Shown piece by piece: positions 35,417 through 45,438 of a stretch of 64,000 bases of DNA. The stretch spans positions 25,069 through 89,068 of the forward strand of contig SJOL01001073.1 of assembly GCA_004794785.1 (NCBI GenBank), given 5' to 3'. This DNA is from Opisthorchis felineus. Taxonomy: Eukaryota; Platyhelminthes; Trematoda; Opisthorchiida; Opisthorchiidae. Below the pieces are notes generated by a model. That model saw only the letters and a list, made by a program, of their open reading frames with translations. It ran no database searches and had not been told where the DNA came from. The stretch's first letter is position 1, and every line of letters starts with the position of its first letter. A program made the position numbers and the translations under genes.

Positions 35417-35695
35417 CTACATATTTAAAACAGAGTAATCGGGAGTGGAATCTCCATCCACGTCGTAAGCCCAACTCAAGGAAGAAGGCTTTATGGTATG
35501 CGCATGCTTCCCAATGTAGACAGGCCACATATTTCGCAAGATACTCCCATTTAGTTTACGATGGTGTGTTACATCTAGAAAAATCCGTGCATTCCTTGTC
35601 CAACTGTTCCCAGAACGATCTCTTTTCTCCCTGAAAGGACATCGGTTAGCGGAATACAAGTGTTTACTGATGGCGACTTCACCTTGAAAACTCAC
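35417..35695 (-). CDS. Open frame with an FG-GAP-like calcium-loop motif, inside a transporter intron
   Basis: After a strong acceptor (ATTTTGTCTCATCAG) the minus strand is open for 92 codons to TAG. The last part reads AYDVDGDSTPDYSVLN, which has the DxDGDxxxD pattern of calcium-binding loops in FG-GAP/VCBS repeats (integrin alpha-type and ITFG1-like proteins). The same-register antisense frame has several stops. It sits in the 4.1-kb intron between 36077 and 31938 of the same-strand transporter, so it would be a nested gene, an alternative exon or a chance or retroelement frame. No second exon was found. Confidence 0.3.
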   Translation of the reverse strand: MSFQGEVAISKHLYSANRCPFREKRDRSGNSWTRNARIFLDVTHHRKLNGSILRNMWPVYIGKHAHTIKPSSLSWAYDVDGDSTPDYSVLNM

Positions 35696-36076
35696 CTGAT
35701 GAGACAAAATTTGATAAAAGAGACAGTTTCTCGTCAGTTAAAGGGTTTGAACGCAACCGGTAAACACGAGAAAATCTTCCAAAATAACACGCGATTCAGG
35801 GCAAGGAAAGTGGGTATTTTGGTATAGATGGAGTGGAAATCTGTGAGGGCATTACGTGCGCATCATGTACGAATTACTACTTGCACCCAAGTGACCCCTT
35901 GTTCTTTAAAAAAACATACAGATCACAGAATTGAACACCATGAAAAAACAGAGGAACTCCCAAAGTAATTGCATCAGTTTTATTTATAAGGTGCAGACGA
36001 ATTAAATTGGAGACGGTCTGAGTTAAAACTAAAACAACACGAAGCCCGGTAGCTCAATAATTGCCAGATAGCTTAC

Positions 36077-36143
36077 CGAATCCAAAGCAAAATGCTGCGA
36101 ATTGAGCAAACGTTGGACGGCTGGCGATCCGTTTTAGTGTCAC
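36077..36143 (-). CDS. Exon of SLC35F3/F4-like transporter (short linker exon)
   Basis: Acceptor CGTTCTCAAACCCCAG, donor G|GTAAGC; 22 codons plus one base. The peptide VTLKRIASRPTFAQF corresponds to the KVxFKR...GxxTFGQ linker between two membrane segments in SLC35F proteins. Phase 0 matches the end of 38330-38446 (giving ALFN-VTLKR), and the single trailing base is completed by 31813-31938. Confidence 0.7.
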
Positions 36144-36341
36144 CTGGGGTTTGAGAACGGTTTGAAAAAGTGAGAGAACAGTGTTCGGCTGGTCACATTT
36201 TGCTTATCATTGCTTGTTGCATGCAGTGAACAAAATCATGAGTATAAATCGATGGACTCGGAAATAATCTCACCAATAGAGTCGTTTATGATAGAAATTA
36301 TTGAATCCACGTTCAAATAGCTCTTGTTCGAGCAGTCCACC

Positions 36342-36512
36342 TCCTTTCCTGGACTAATTAGTCTGGTGAGCCCACACCAAAGGAAGAAGCACCGGACTCG
36401 AGTTCCACTCTTATTGGAGCTCATCTGGAGCGCAGACCTTTGGCGATGCCGGGGTCTGAACTCCGGACACTTGACATGCAAGGCGAGCGTGTTACCACAA
36501 CTACACCAGCGC
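36342..36512 (-). repeat. SINE-3 copy with tRNA-Ala-like head
   Basis: On the minus strand the head reads GGTGTAGTTGTGGTAACACG, then CTCGCCTTGCATGTCAAG (TGC in the anticodon position) and CCGGAGTTCAGACCCCGGCATCG, closely following a tRNA-Ala(TGC) in order and T-arm shape. A tail follows, containing GGTGTGGGCTCACCAGAC, which recurs near 10.5 kb. The cloverleaf has mismatches and a tail, so it is a SINE or tRNA pseudogene rather than a functional tRNA. Confidence 0.65.
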
Positions 36513-36821
36513 AGGCTCGACGCGACTTAATTTTCACGTCTGAACATGTGAATGTGTTGAAACGGGAACCACGGGATTTGTATCCTGACTCCTCCAACGA
36601 TGACCCGGTAATTGTCCTGGTTGTGTCGACCACCAGTGCCTCCCCGCTTTAGTATGGGCTCACCATATTAATTGAGCCAGGATAGGAGGATGGCCGTTAT
36701 GTGAACCTGAATTCTACGAATCCCGCAAACGCCTACAACGATAAAAGATGTCATCGGATCCGTGAGAAGATACAGTGGACGAGATGTTGGCATCTCTTTC
36801 ACTCTCTCGTCCATGGGGGAG

Positions 36822-36996
36822 GGAGATGGCTCAGTGGTTAGAGCGCGAATTTACTGACCGGAAGGTCCGTGGTTTGAACCCGACCTTTGCCTCTCGACTT
36901 CCCCTGTTTAGGTTTGGGCAACCTGGCAGTATCCCAGCCCGCGTGCTTCCTTCGGGTGGCATGGCAGCTAGGCACAAAAAGGGTGTTAAAGCGGAA
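36822..36996 (+). repeat. SINE-1 copy, well preserved
   Basis: A-box ATGGCTCAGTGG, then TTAGAGCGCGAATTTACTGACC and B-box GGTTTGAACCC. The body reads TCTCGACTTCCCCTGTTTAGG, TTTGGGCAACCTGGCAGTA, CGTGCTTCCTTCGGGTGGCA and GCAGCTAGGCACAAAAAGGG. Together with the minus-strand copy at 50806-50992 it defines the family consensus. It lies in a transporter intron. Confidence 0.8.
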
Positions 36997-38329
36997 CGAT
37001 CTTTCTTCCATGTAAAACACATTTATAGATTTACTACATAGAGGCTACCGTTGGAAAAAAACATTCATAAGGAATAGGGCCAGTGGGGCGTTAGGGTTAG
37101 GTGTTCTCAATTAATTAGATTTGTGCACGGTGAGCTGCCTGTCCTAGTTTAGTCAGCAATGCCGCACCAAGTGCCAGCATTCGAAGTGTTTGCTTGCACG
37201 TAAGAACAGCGGGTGATCTGCTGGTGTCAACTGGTGACCAGTATATGTTTTACAATCACTTGGTTTCGGGTTGTACACTGACAACTGGCTGACTGTTGTC
37301 AAATGAAAAGCCCCGTATATTCTGGAACGTGTTCAGCGGTTCTTTGAGAGAGGCAGCAGTCTGTTCAGCCGATGTAAGTGTCATCAGAAATGCAGGTGAA
37401 CTGATAGATAAAATGGATACAGAAAGGTAACTTCCCCGAGGTTAGCTAGTGTGGAGTCTCAGGGTAAATATGAGCTGAACTAGTCTTGGTTGTATGACCG
37501 GGAAAGTGCAGTCAGCAGTGACTGTAAACTTCGGTTTAATGCCTGCGATTATGTAGTCTCTGTTGAATGGTAGTCACAAGAAGACAGTTTCTTTTCGACA
37601 GTAGCGCCAGTCTCGGCACTAGCCTTGTATAAGCTGTGTGTTCGGGTGAGGACACATTCACACTGTTGGTTCGTCTTCAGAAGGAAACTCTACGAAGCCA
37701 AATTACCTAGGACGTCTATCTGTGACGCTTACTAGCGGTTAATGTCCTCAGAGATTCCAATATGCTATGCCGTAAGGCAACCCGGTTTTTCTTGGCTGAA
37801 TTAACACGGCTTGGCCGGTGATGTATGATAGGCTAAGTTTACGTCAGGACTCGTGTGAAAACGTCACACCTGCAGTATGGACTGACAAAATGCAGAGTGG
37901 TTTTTTATTATGGTATTATACCTCGAAGCCGGCGAGTTAGGACCGCAAATTTTCCCTTCTCAGCCATATTACAAAAGGCTAGAAACCGAAGCAAATTAGC
38001 CTTGTCGGAGCGTCTGCGTGGCAAGTTTTGCCTGACGTGAGTAGATGAAAACTGGAAGAGGAGATGAGAGTGGTTTCATTTGCTAGTCCGGCGGATACGA
38101 AAATATCTGCTCTTGCGACACAAAAATCCGAAGATAGCGCTTAGATTTGCACTCGGAACACTCCAAATGTCTTGGCGGTTTGGCCAACAAGTCTACTACT
38201 GTTGACGATGGTACACAGTGGTTCATGATGGAACCTTCCAAAATAGTTGCAGTTCATAACCTACTTTAGTGGTTAAAACAAAGCGAATGACACAACAAAC
38301 CACTGAAATTATAAGTTCGCACAACTGAC
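36997..38329. other. Transporter intron; nothing else seen
   Basis: Intron between exons 36143 and 38330. Contains only chance frames (for example 61 codons at 37855-38040 plus). Confidence 0.4.
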
Positions 38330-38446
38330 ATTGAATAGTGCGAATGCAACGACCGCCACACTGGATAAGCACTTGTACCACATGGAGTATTGATCACTGT
38401 ATATGTTGAAGATCACGCCACTGGATGCCAGAATGAAGGCGATTAC
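38330..38446 (-). CDS. Exon of SLC35F3/F4-like transporter (two membrane segments)
   Basis: Acceptor CTTCTTTTTTAG, 39 codons, phase 0 to 0, donor GTCAGT (weaker). The peptide begins VIAFILASSGVIFNIYSD, matching the V(A)xxLxxxGxVxxxYxD segment that follows the FVALR boundary in SLC35F proteins, then a second hydrophobic run ending VVAFALFN. It joins in frame to 39355-39574 upstream and 36077-36143 downstream. Confidence 0.75.
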
Positions 38447-38937
38447 CTAAAAAAGAAGGCAAACCAGATGAGCATACGATAGAAGCAGACACAAAAAGTC
38501 AGCTTAAGCGTATGTTTTATCTCATTAATAAGAAAAGGCTTGCAGAATAGTCCAGAAGATATTTTGTTGAAGCATCCAGTGCAGAGTTGCTTAAATTTGC
38601 TTCGACACAAAATGAACAAAACTCACTTTGCAGCCATACAACGCACAGCACCTGTAACGGGACGGCCAAACGAGTGCAATGCACACTCAGAATAGTACAT
38701 CTTCAAAACGAGGTGCGGTTTGAAGTTTCCAGATCACTATCGAACCACTTTTACAATGTTTGAATGGGGACAACTCGTGGACCAACATAAGTTAATTGGG
38801 TACGTATGAATAAGGTTTCCTACTACATGATAACCTAAAATCTAATTCGTCACTCGAGTAGCGTGATGTGATTTTCATTATTGCAGAACAAGTGGCGTTA
38901 TGACCTGTCTAAAAGAGAGCTAGTCACACCGCTGCTT

Positions 38938-39100
38938 AGCCACTGGTGGCCAAATGGTTAAGAGTTTAACCACTGATCGGAAGTTTAAGGATTCGAGACT
39001 CTGTGAGTTTCGTGAGATGCATACTACTGGTGATTCCCAGCAAGGATGAAACGTCTGTACTTTGTTTCTAGGCTCTTTAGCATAGATTGATTTTACTGAA
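38938..39100 (+). repeat. SINE-2 copy, nearly complete
   Basis: Starts CCACTGGTGGCCAAATGG (tRNA-Leu/Ser-like A region), contains AGGATTCGAGACTC in the B-box position, and ends GATTCCCAGCAAGGATGAAA with CGTCTGTACTTTG and TTTAGCATAGATTGATTTTAC. It is the reference copy for the family and lies in a transporter intron, antisense to the gene. Confidence 0.75.
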
Positions 39101-39354
39101 TATTACCAAAGCTGTTCACGTCACGAGTTCTAATCGTCGTCTATTCTTGTCACTCTAGAGCTTCTACCAAGCGGTGTAATCCTGGTTTCTATTGCTTTCA
39201 TCGTACACGCTAGCTTAAAATTCCAAATCCGAACTAAATTGCGCATATGCGATTAAAGAAACGGACTGGAACTTCAGACTGAGATACATAAAGCCTGAAA
39301 ACTGCTATCCAGATTGACGAGGCTAATTGGATTCATGAATACAGTGGGACGTAC

Positions 39355-39574
39355 CCTTAATGCACAAAATCGTCTATGCACGATGATCCAACTGAAAAGG
39401 TAGTGAAAACACGGCAGAACAGCCATTATCGCGGCACAGTCAATTGGCGATACGACTTCCATGCTTCGGAGGAAACAGTATAGAAACAGTTGCCACAGTA
39501 TGGACAGCAGAATACAGCGGGTGAGAACTTTCACGATGGTTGGTTGATCACTGGCGAGGATGACCATGTGGTTT
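39355..39574 (-). CDS. Exon of SLC35F3/F4-like transporter (conserved core)
   Basis: Acceptor TTCTGTTTTCATCTAG, donor AGG|GTACGT; one leading base and 73 codons. After KVLTRCILLSILWQLFLYCF comes a polar turn with SPIDCAAIMA, then LPCFHYLFSWIIVHRRF. In the SLC35F group (drug/metabolite transporter superfamily) the same order is found: a helix with W and NYLYxxAL, SATDVxxL, then a helix with FxxLLSWIxLxxxFxxxR. This is the strongest family evidence in the window. Human SLC35F3 is reported to transport thiamine; the substrate here is unknown. Confidence 0.8.
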
Positions 39575-40324
39575 CTAGATGAAAACAGAATTGACTCATA
39601 TTTTTGCATTGTATATTGATATCGTTGCAGACAACAAGCCTAGCAAACAATAGCTGGAATAACAAAAAAAAACTTCGGGCGTATTACTGCAACCTAGAAT
39701 TCTGTACTGCTGTTACGCGACAGGTCGCCTGAACTTCGATCTGCTGTTGTAGTCAGTTTGCAGCCGGAAACTTGACATTGTTTTTTGGGCTTCTAGAATA
39801 TTGTGCAGTTGGGATTTTGAATGATGCTCAAAATGGGTGTGCAAGTGGTTTTACGACCAATCCTTTGCAAGAGGACCAAACGAATCTGGATTCTTCCGGA
39901 AAGTGGTCTCCACTAAGATGACACTGCAAAGTCAACAAAATTTTCACCCACTAATCGGAAACGATTTGATCGGAGGACTGATATGCTTCTTGCCTGATGT
40001 TTACGAAGAGCTTATCTGTATTCAGCCAGTTCATCCGAATTTACCTTTGGAGTCAAAGACGACCGGGAGATGTGAGATCAGTCAATGTACGATTGTTCCA
40101 AACTTGGTCAAGACATATTTGGAGCAGACAGATATCACATACTGATCGAGATTACCCAAGCTCAATTATCTCAGCTATCACTCTCTCCAAAGCTTGCTGT
40201 GATGTCTGTCGGCCTAATAATTATCGACCCCTCCAATATATCAACATAGTTCTAAATGAAAGTTGGAGTAACTGGACCGATACCGATCCATATACTGAAA
40301 TGTAAAAACCCCCAGCGGACTCAC

Positions 40325-40452
40325 AGTAAAAGCTCGTTCGAGGAAGCCTTTTCAAAACGCAGGATCACGTTGCAAACGAGGTAGATAGGGTACAGAAGTA
40401 GGGTCCAGGATGTGGCGAATTGGGTGAGAAAGGAAGGTGGGCGCACGGAATA
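40325..40452 (-). CDS. Exon of SLC35F3/F4-like transporter (second membrane segment)
   Basis: Acceptor CAGCCATCACAACAG, donor CT|GTGAGT; 42 codons plus two bases that complete a Leu codon with 39574. The peptide PPSFLTQFATSWTLLLYPIY matches the APFFxTWFSTxWxxLFFPxY signature near the start of SLC35F3/F4 proteins. Phase 0 at its start fits the end of 43147-43659. Confidence 0.8.
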
Positions 40453-42210
40453 CTGTTGTGATGGCTGACGAGGGATGCGAGAACAATGCGAGATAACGAT
40501 GTCACGGAGGCTGGACCAAGGCATGCATCGATTATAGACAAATACCTGGATTGGCTTTGCACAACATGTAGGTAGCTCAGTCAGTCAAGTGGCGATATTA
40601 CTGCGCCCAAATAACAAATCATCCATGATGGCACTTTGCAGTGAAAAAACCTGAAATAATTACCGTGTTGTCATTCCAACGATTTCTGTGGAATGATAGT
40701 ACCAGGATGAGACTACAAATGAGAGACTACAAATGAGACTACAAATAGTACTAATCAGACTTAATTGATCGCTCCTTATGAACGAGACATAATGCAGTTA
40801 TCTAGGAAATGCAATATGTTTGTATGTGACCGGAGCTTTTAAAAGCCAACCACAATAGGAGGCGTGCCACGTGGATTCTTGTTGTCAAGGTCAAAACCAT
40901 GCAATAGCAAGGCGGTGCGTATAGACGGCGCGTCTGGCTGAAACGCAATGACCTGTATAGATAATCGGAGTGCCGATAAATACTGTATCTCAGTATTAAT
41001 TCCTCGTCCTGAATAATTCAGTAACTAACAAGAAGTACACTGAATCAATGGTCCAAACATCGGAAATGTCCTAAGTAACAAGTAGTCGAAAGAGGACATC
41101 TGAGATCACTGGCGGGATAATTTCAGAACTCAACTGATTGGGCACGCGGAAAAAAGGCTAAAGCGAGGCGGAATATGGTAAAATCTTCGAAATTTCCAAC
41201 TGTATGCAAATGTGACCACTTATCCCACTAAGACAGAGGTTACAATGTGTTGGGAAGAATGCTCTTTGCTGGATGCCTGCGGAATTGATGTTCCGTTTTT
41301 ACCTTGAAGCTTTAATGCACATTCAGTGCGTTTTTCCGGAACCAAACAAAAATGGAATTAGTTGTGCGATGAGATCGGTGGGATTAGATGCAAACTGCAC
41401 ACGTTAACTGTCGATGTACTGCCCCAAAGGCTTACTGAAAAGGAGTAGCCAACAAACAGTATTCCTATAGTGCGACTGCGCGTTCGAGGTTTTCGTCCAG
41501 TCGGTCAAAATACGTCATCGATCAGTGAAGTCCAGTAAATATCGGTTTGCTCCCAGTTATGACGCCTGATTGAAGTAAAAAGTTGGGTGGGATATCCGGT
41601 GGTCTCCCAAAGCTCTATAGTTTAATCCATGCTGCGAAATGTGTGCGACAAACAACACCGACAAACTGCAGTTCTAGATGTTAAATGCGGTGAAACAAAG
41701 CAAGGAAGCTATTCAACTAAGCTCCTCTGCAAACAGAAATCGCCCCTTTATTAGGATCGCCTCACTCCTGTCCCTTGGGGCTTGGCATGAAATTACTACC
41801 TTTGAGAGTTTATCTGTCAACTAACAACGTAAACAACTGAGCCGCACTCATGCAGTCTATGCTATTAGTTACTTGTACGGGATTGCTTGCTAATGAAGCT
41901 GCTTTGACTGAAACGGGGTAAAAATACCGCATCAAAGATTTTTTGGTGCAGTGGAGGTAAGGAATGCTGTTTTTCTCCATGTTTAGGAATTTTGCTCAAA
42001 CCAAAGCTGAACGCCCAGTTCACACCTGATTGACGATGCCAGTCGTGTTGGCACTGACAAGAAAATTGGCCACAATTATTCTAGTGGTTATTCTGGCTAT
42101 TAATTCGGTCTAATAGACCGAAACTTCACAAATTATAGCAGGCAATCAGACATAGCATTTGCACAAACACTTCACGGAATGACTGTTTAGAAAAACAGTC
42201 AGGCAAGTTT
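40453..42210. other. Transporter intron
   Basis: Contains a tandem 12-bp repeat at 40707-40747, a weak tRNA-like A-box (GTAGGTAGCTCAGTC at 40569) without a matching B-box, and chance frames. No gene supported. Confidence 0.4.
40707..40747. repeat. Short tandem repeat, unit GAGACTACAAAT
   Basis: Three and a half imperfect tandem units (ATGAGACTACAAATGAGAGACTACAAATGAGACTACAAAT in pieces). It lies within a transporter intron. Confidence 0.85.
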
Positions 42211-42431
42211 GGACGTAATACACTATTCATAAGGTTGCTGAAAACTCTTCGACAGCCCGCGCCCGGTATTACCATTCTTGGGGCTCATAAAGTAGGTGCA
42301 GTCCCCTATGTTCTACTTGAAACCCAGTTGCAAGAAATTAGCGAAATACACTCATTTTCAAACCAATTTCGTTTTGCGGGTACTCATCTGGAACCCAGCT
42401 GAAACTCTCATTCACCATAAACGATATGTAC

Positions 42432-42434
<3 letters not shown>
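42211..42434 (-). mobile_element. Hammerhead-bearing repeat, copy C, inactive core
   Basis: Starts GACGTAATACACTATTCAT, continues TCTTCGACAGCCCGCGC and an arm (CTCATTTTCAAACCAATTTC ... AACTCTCATTCACC), then ends in an AT microsatellite and the assembly gap. The hammerhead (42255-42297, minus) has substitutions in both core boxes (CTTTATGA for CTGATGA and GTAATAC for GCGAAAC), so it cannot be catalytic. Confidence 0.65.

Positions 42435-42479
<45 letters not shown>
42435..42479. repeat. (AT)n microsatellite next to the gap
   Basis: About 45 bases of perfect AT repeat directly abutting the run of N. The tract probably caused the assembly break, and its true length is unknown. Confidence 0.95.
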
Positions 42480-43109
42480 NNNNNNNNNNNNNNNNNNNNN
42501 NNNNNNNNNNNNNNNNNNNNNNNNNNNNNNNNNNNNNNNNNNNNNNNNNNNNNNNNNNNNNNNNNNNNNNNNNNNNNNNNNNNNNNNNNNNNNNNNNNNN
42601 NNNNNNNNNNNNNNNNNNNNNNNNNNNNNNNNNNNNNNNNNNNNNNNNNNNNNNNNNNNNNNNNNNNNNNNNNNNNNNNNNNNNNNNNNNNNNNNNNNNN
42701 NNNNNNNNNNNNNNNNNNNNNNNNNNNNNNNNNNNNNNNNNNNNNNNNNNNNNNNNNNNNNNNNNNNNNNNNNNNNNNNNNNNNNNNNNNNNNNNNNNNN
42801 NNNNNNNNNNNNNNNNNNNNNNNNNNNNNNNNNNNNNNNNNNNNNNNNNNNNNNNNNNNNNNNNNNNNNNNNNNNNNNNNNNNNNNNNNNNNNNNNNNNN
42901 NNNNNNNNNNNNNNNNNNNNNNNNNNNNNNNNNNNNNNNNNNNNNNNNNNNNNNNNNNNNNNNNNNNNNNNNNNNNNNNNNNNNNNNNNNNNNNNNNNNN
43001 NNNNNNNNNNNNNNNNNNNNNNNNNNNNNNNNNNNNNNNNNNNNNNNNNNNNNNNNNNNNNNNNNNNNNNNNNNNNNNNNNNNNNNNNNNNNNNNNNNNN
43101 NNNNNNNNN
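42480..43109. other. Assembly gap (630 N)
   Basis: Undetermined bases. The gap lies in the transporter intron between exons 43147 and 40452, 37 bp downstream of the donor on the minus strand, so it does not obviously remove coding sequence. Confidence 1.
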
Positions 43110-43146
43110 GAAATGCAGAAACTACCAAGACATCGGTCCAACTTAC

Positions 43147-43659
43147 CGAAGTTGTGTCATTGGGGAGGTTTGCAAACACGTATGATCGAGTCCCACAAAG
43201 GATCCAAATGGTTAGACTGATGCTCAGCAATGCCGTTGTCAGGACAGCCCAACAGAATACACTAAACAATTTTTTTGCCTTCCGAATTTGCACGGACGCA
43301 TTGAACTTGCTCTCCATGGTACACGGCGCACAGAGTATGAGGCACCTCTTCGTTTGCTTTGGAGGATTGTCCTTTGACTTGGAATCAGGTACAGTCAGTT
43401 TAAGGGCAGTGACTTGAGAAGCATCCTCTGTTAGCTCGCTTACACTTTCTGTTTGGTTGCCAAAAACACAACCGTCACTCCAGGCTGTCTCGTGCACATC
43501 ATCGTTATCCCGTTTGGTGACGTTAGAACTCACTTGCTTGTTTGCTGAAACACCATTCTGAATGATGTCCAGCGAAAGCTGTGAAGGGGATTCACTGAAC
43601 CGCCGTGCTCGTTTTTTGTGGAAATTGATGCGCGGTAGATGGAAGCAGGAGCATCCAAG
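43147..43659 (-). CDS. Largest exon of SLC35F3/F4-like transporter (cytosolic region plus first membrane helix)
   Basis: Acceptor GTCAATTCTATCCCCAG, donor TCG|GTAAGT, 171 codons, phase 0 to 0. The first 130 residues are hydrophilic, with basic and acidic clusters. A basic flank (VQIRKAKK) then precedes a membrane helix at about residues 131-155 (LFSVFCWAVLTTALLSIS ...), followed by WILCGTRSYVF. In SLC35F proteins the first helix ends in W-GSTQ just before the YxAPFF motif, and here the next exon begins YSVRPPSF, so the boundary fits. There is no ATG at its start; it is internal. RNY periodicity is clear over the whole exon. Confidence 0.8.
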
Positions 43660-44228
43660 CTGGGGATAGAATTGACATAGTTTTGGAGTATAGACAGTTT
43701 ACCGATGTCCAGTTAAGCCCGTAGACAAAATGTGGAAAGTATAAAGCTGGAACGACTGGAAATACTTAACACCACCAAAACTTTTCAGTTCCCACCCGTG
43801 GGTGCAAGCAAGTCACATTTTCTACCCTACGTCTACTCGAATATTGGGCGGAACGGACTATGCAAACATACATACAAGTTAAGCCACCGTGACGGGTAGA
43901 AGGAAATCCCAAACAAAAGAAACTTGCCACGAAGAACAGTGTTTTTGTCAAAATAAAATTCCCGACCACTCATCGGATGGTAAATTCAAAACTCACTTAG
44001 CGCATACGAATATAGAAACGGATTCTTACATAGGGAGAATTTTATGAATATATTGGCGCTCTGGTTGTCTGAGATGCGAGTGGGTTGCCACTATTTCATC
44101 AGCATGTGCTGCGTGCACTCAAAGCTGGTCATATTGGTATTTGAGAGATTTGTGTAGACTGTCCGCTGCCTTATACGACCTGACCCAGTTTGACACAGAA
44201 AACTTCATCATTTTTCATATAGGAGACT

Positions 44229-44415
44229 ACTCACAAGGTTGCTGAAAACTCTTCGACAGCCCATGACCGGTTTTGCCGTTCCCGAGGGCTCATCAGGTAG
44301 GCGTAGTCCCCGAGTTTCCGCCAAATTTATGTTCTACTTGAACCCAAATTGGACACTCATTTGCATATCAGTTTGGTTTTGACGGGAGACACCTGGAACT
44401 CAGCTTTGTTCAACG
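44229..44415 (-). mobile_element. Hammerhead-bearing repeat, copy D
   Basis: Single unit: CTCACAAGGTTGCTGAAAAC, hammerhead, GTCCCCGAGTTTCCG, TTTATGTTCTACTTGAACCC, then an arm CATTTGCATATCAGTTTGG ... CCTGGAACTCAGC. The inverted half is absent. It lies in a transporter intron on the same strand as the gene. Confidence 0.7.
44259..44302 (-). ncRNA. Hammerhead motif with one core substitution
   Basis: GCCTAC, CTGATGA, helix II GCC/GGC, then CAAAAC where the catalytic box should be CGAAAC, then ACCGGTC and ATGGGC. Helix I keeps five of six pairs. The G-to-A change in the GAAA box would be expected to abolish cleavage. Confidence 0.6.
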
Positions 44416-44621
44416 GCTGGTTGTATGATCTTTCACAAACGTGGCATCATGAGCTTAACTTTTGATTAGCGATAGAGGTTTCATGTGAGCTTTGGCGTAC
44501 TTGGAAACGGTAATCAGGATGAAGGTTCACCGACATTTTTTGCCGAGCGAATTTTGTGTGATAAATCTGGTGAATCTGTCACTTAGTTTAACGTTCCTGT
44601 GTCTCACGAACGGTAAAGCTC

Positions 44622-44850
44622 TCCAGCTTTCAATTTTATGGACGGTTTTCTAGTTAACACAGCCGGACTGAAAATTTCAGTACTTTGGCGACCTATGTCG
44701 CCAGTGAATGATCCGCATGATTGGCAGCGCTGCATTCGTGACCTTAAAAAACATTATTCGAGGTTAGAGAGATCGATCAGGGATCACGTAGCTCAAGTCC
44801 TCTACCCTGTTAGATTGAAAAATAGCGCTTCGCTACAGAAAATTACATGA
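44622..44850 (+). CDS. Candidate plus-strand exon, unidentified
   Basis: After the acceptor-like GGTAAAGCTCTCCAG the frame is open for about 75 codons to TGA, including an ATG at 44638. The peptide has NDPHDWQRCIRDLKKHYSRL and RLERSIRDHVAQVLYPV, a charged helical composition, and fair codon periodicity. It is antisense to the transporter intron. No family or second exon was recognised. Confidence 0.2.
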
Positions 44851-45029
44851 AACATACATTGGTTACAAAAACTGCGGAACATAAAAAGACCGTGTGATTA
44901 TTACAAAGCCGTGTGACAGTTCACACCTTCACAGTGCGCCGCAGGATATATATAAAAGTCTATAAATATGTGATGGACGGGCAATCGTTTGCCGGTAAAA
45001 ACATACTACTTTTACTGTAGCAACAACGT

Positions 45030-45438
45030 AACTCCTCGACAGCCCACAAACGGTTTCGCTCTTTTTGGGGCTCATGATGTAGACGCACTCTCCGAGTTTC
45101 CGTCAACCTTATGTTCTACTTGAACCCCAAATTGCACGAAATTAGCGAAATACATTCGTTTGCATACCAATATGGTTTTGACGGGCAACTCGTCTGCAAC
45201 CCAGCTGAATCTCTCATTTATGATGAAGTGGGCTGTCCAAGAGTTTTCAACAACCTTATGAGTAGTATATTACGTCTATACGTTTATCACGATATCTTGA
45301 ATATCGGACCAACTGGAACATGGGGCGGCCTGATACAGCACATTCAGCTGTTTAAAAACATCATAAACGAGAGATTCAGCTTGGTTCCAGGTGAATCTCC
45401 CGTCAAAACCTATTGGGTATGCAAATGAGTGTATTTCA
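45030..45438 (-). mobile_element. Palindromic hammerhead-bearing repeat, copy E
   Basis: Left to right: hammerhead unit on minus (45042-45084, core CATCATGA and GTT in place of GTC, so degraded), arm TTTGCATACCAATATGG ... AATCTCTCATTTATGATG, then a middle segment starting with a plus-sense hammerhead 3' half (GTGGGCTGTCCAAGAG ... AACCTTATGAGTAGT), CGATATCTTGAATATCG, ACATGGGGCGGCCTG, and the inverted arm CATCATAAACGAGAGATTC ... GGTATGCAAATGAG. The middle segment is reversed relative to copy A, while the arms are inverted repeats in both, so each copy preserves a different end of one palindromic parent. Confidence 0.7.

Noticed and set aside
36440..36512. tRNA-Ala gene on minus
   Set aside because: The head looks like tRNA-Ala(TGC), but stems carry mismatches and it has a family-specific tail shared with other loci.
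38600..38660. 25-bp minus exon between GTTACAG and GTGAGT
   Set aside because: Inserting it between the transporter exons at 39355 and 38446 would break the reading frame.
42296..43533. Very long frames of 264-373 codons
   Set aside because: They are open only because the 630 N bases of the assembly gap contain no stops. The one real part is the transporter exon at 43147-43659 on minus.
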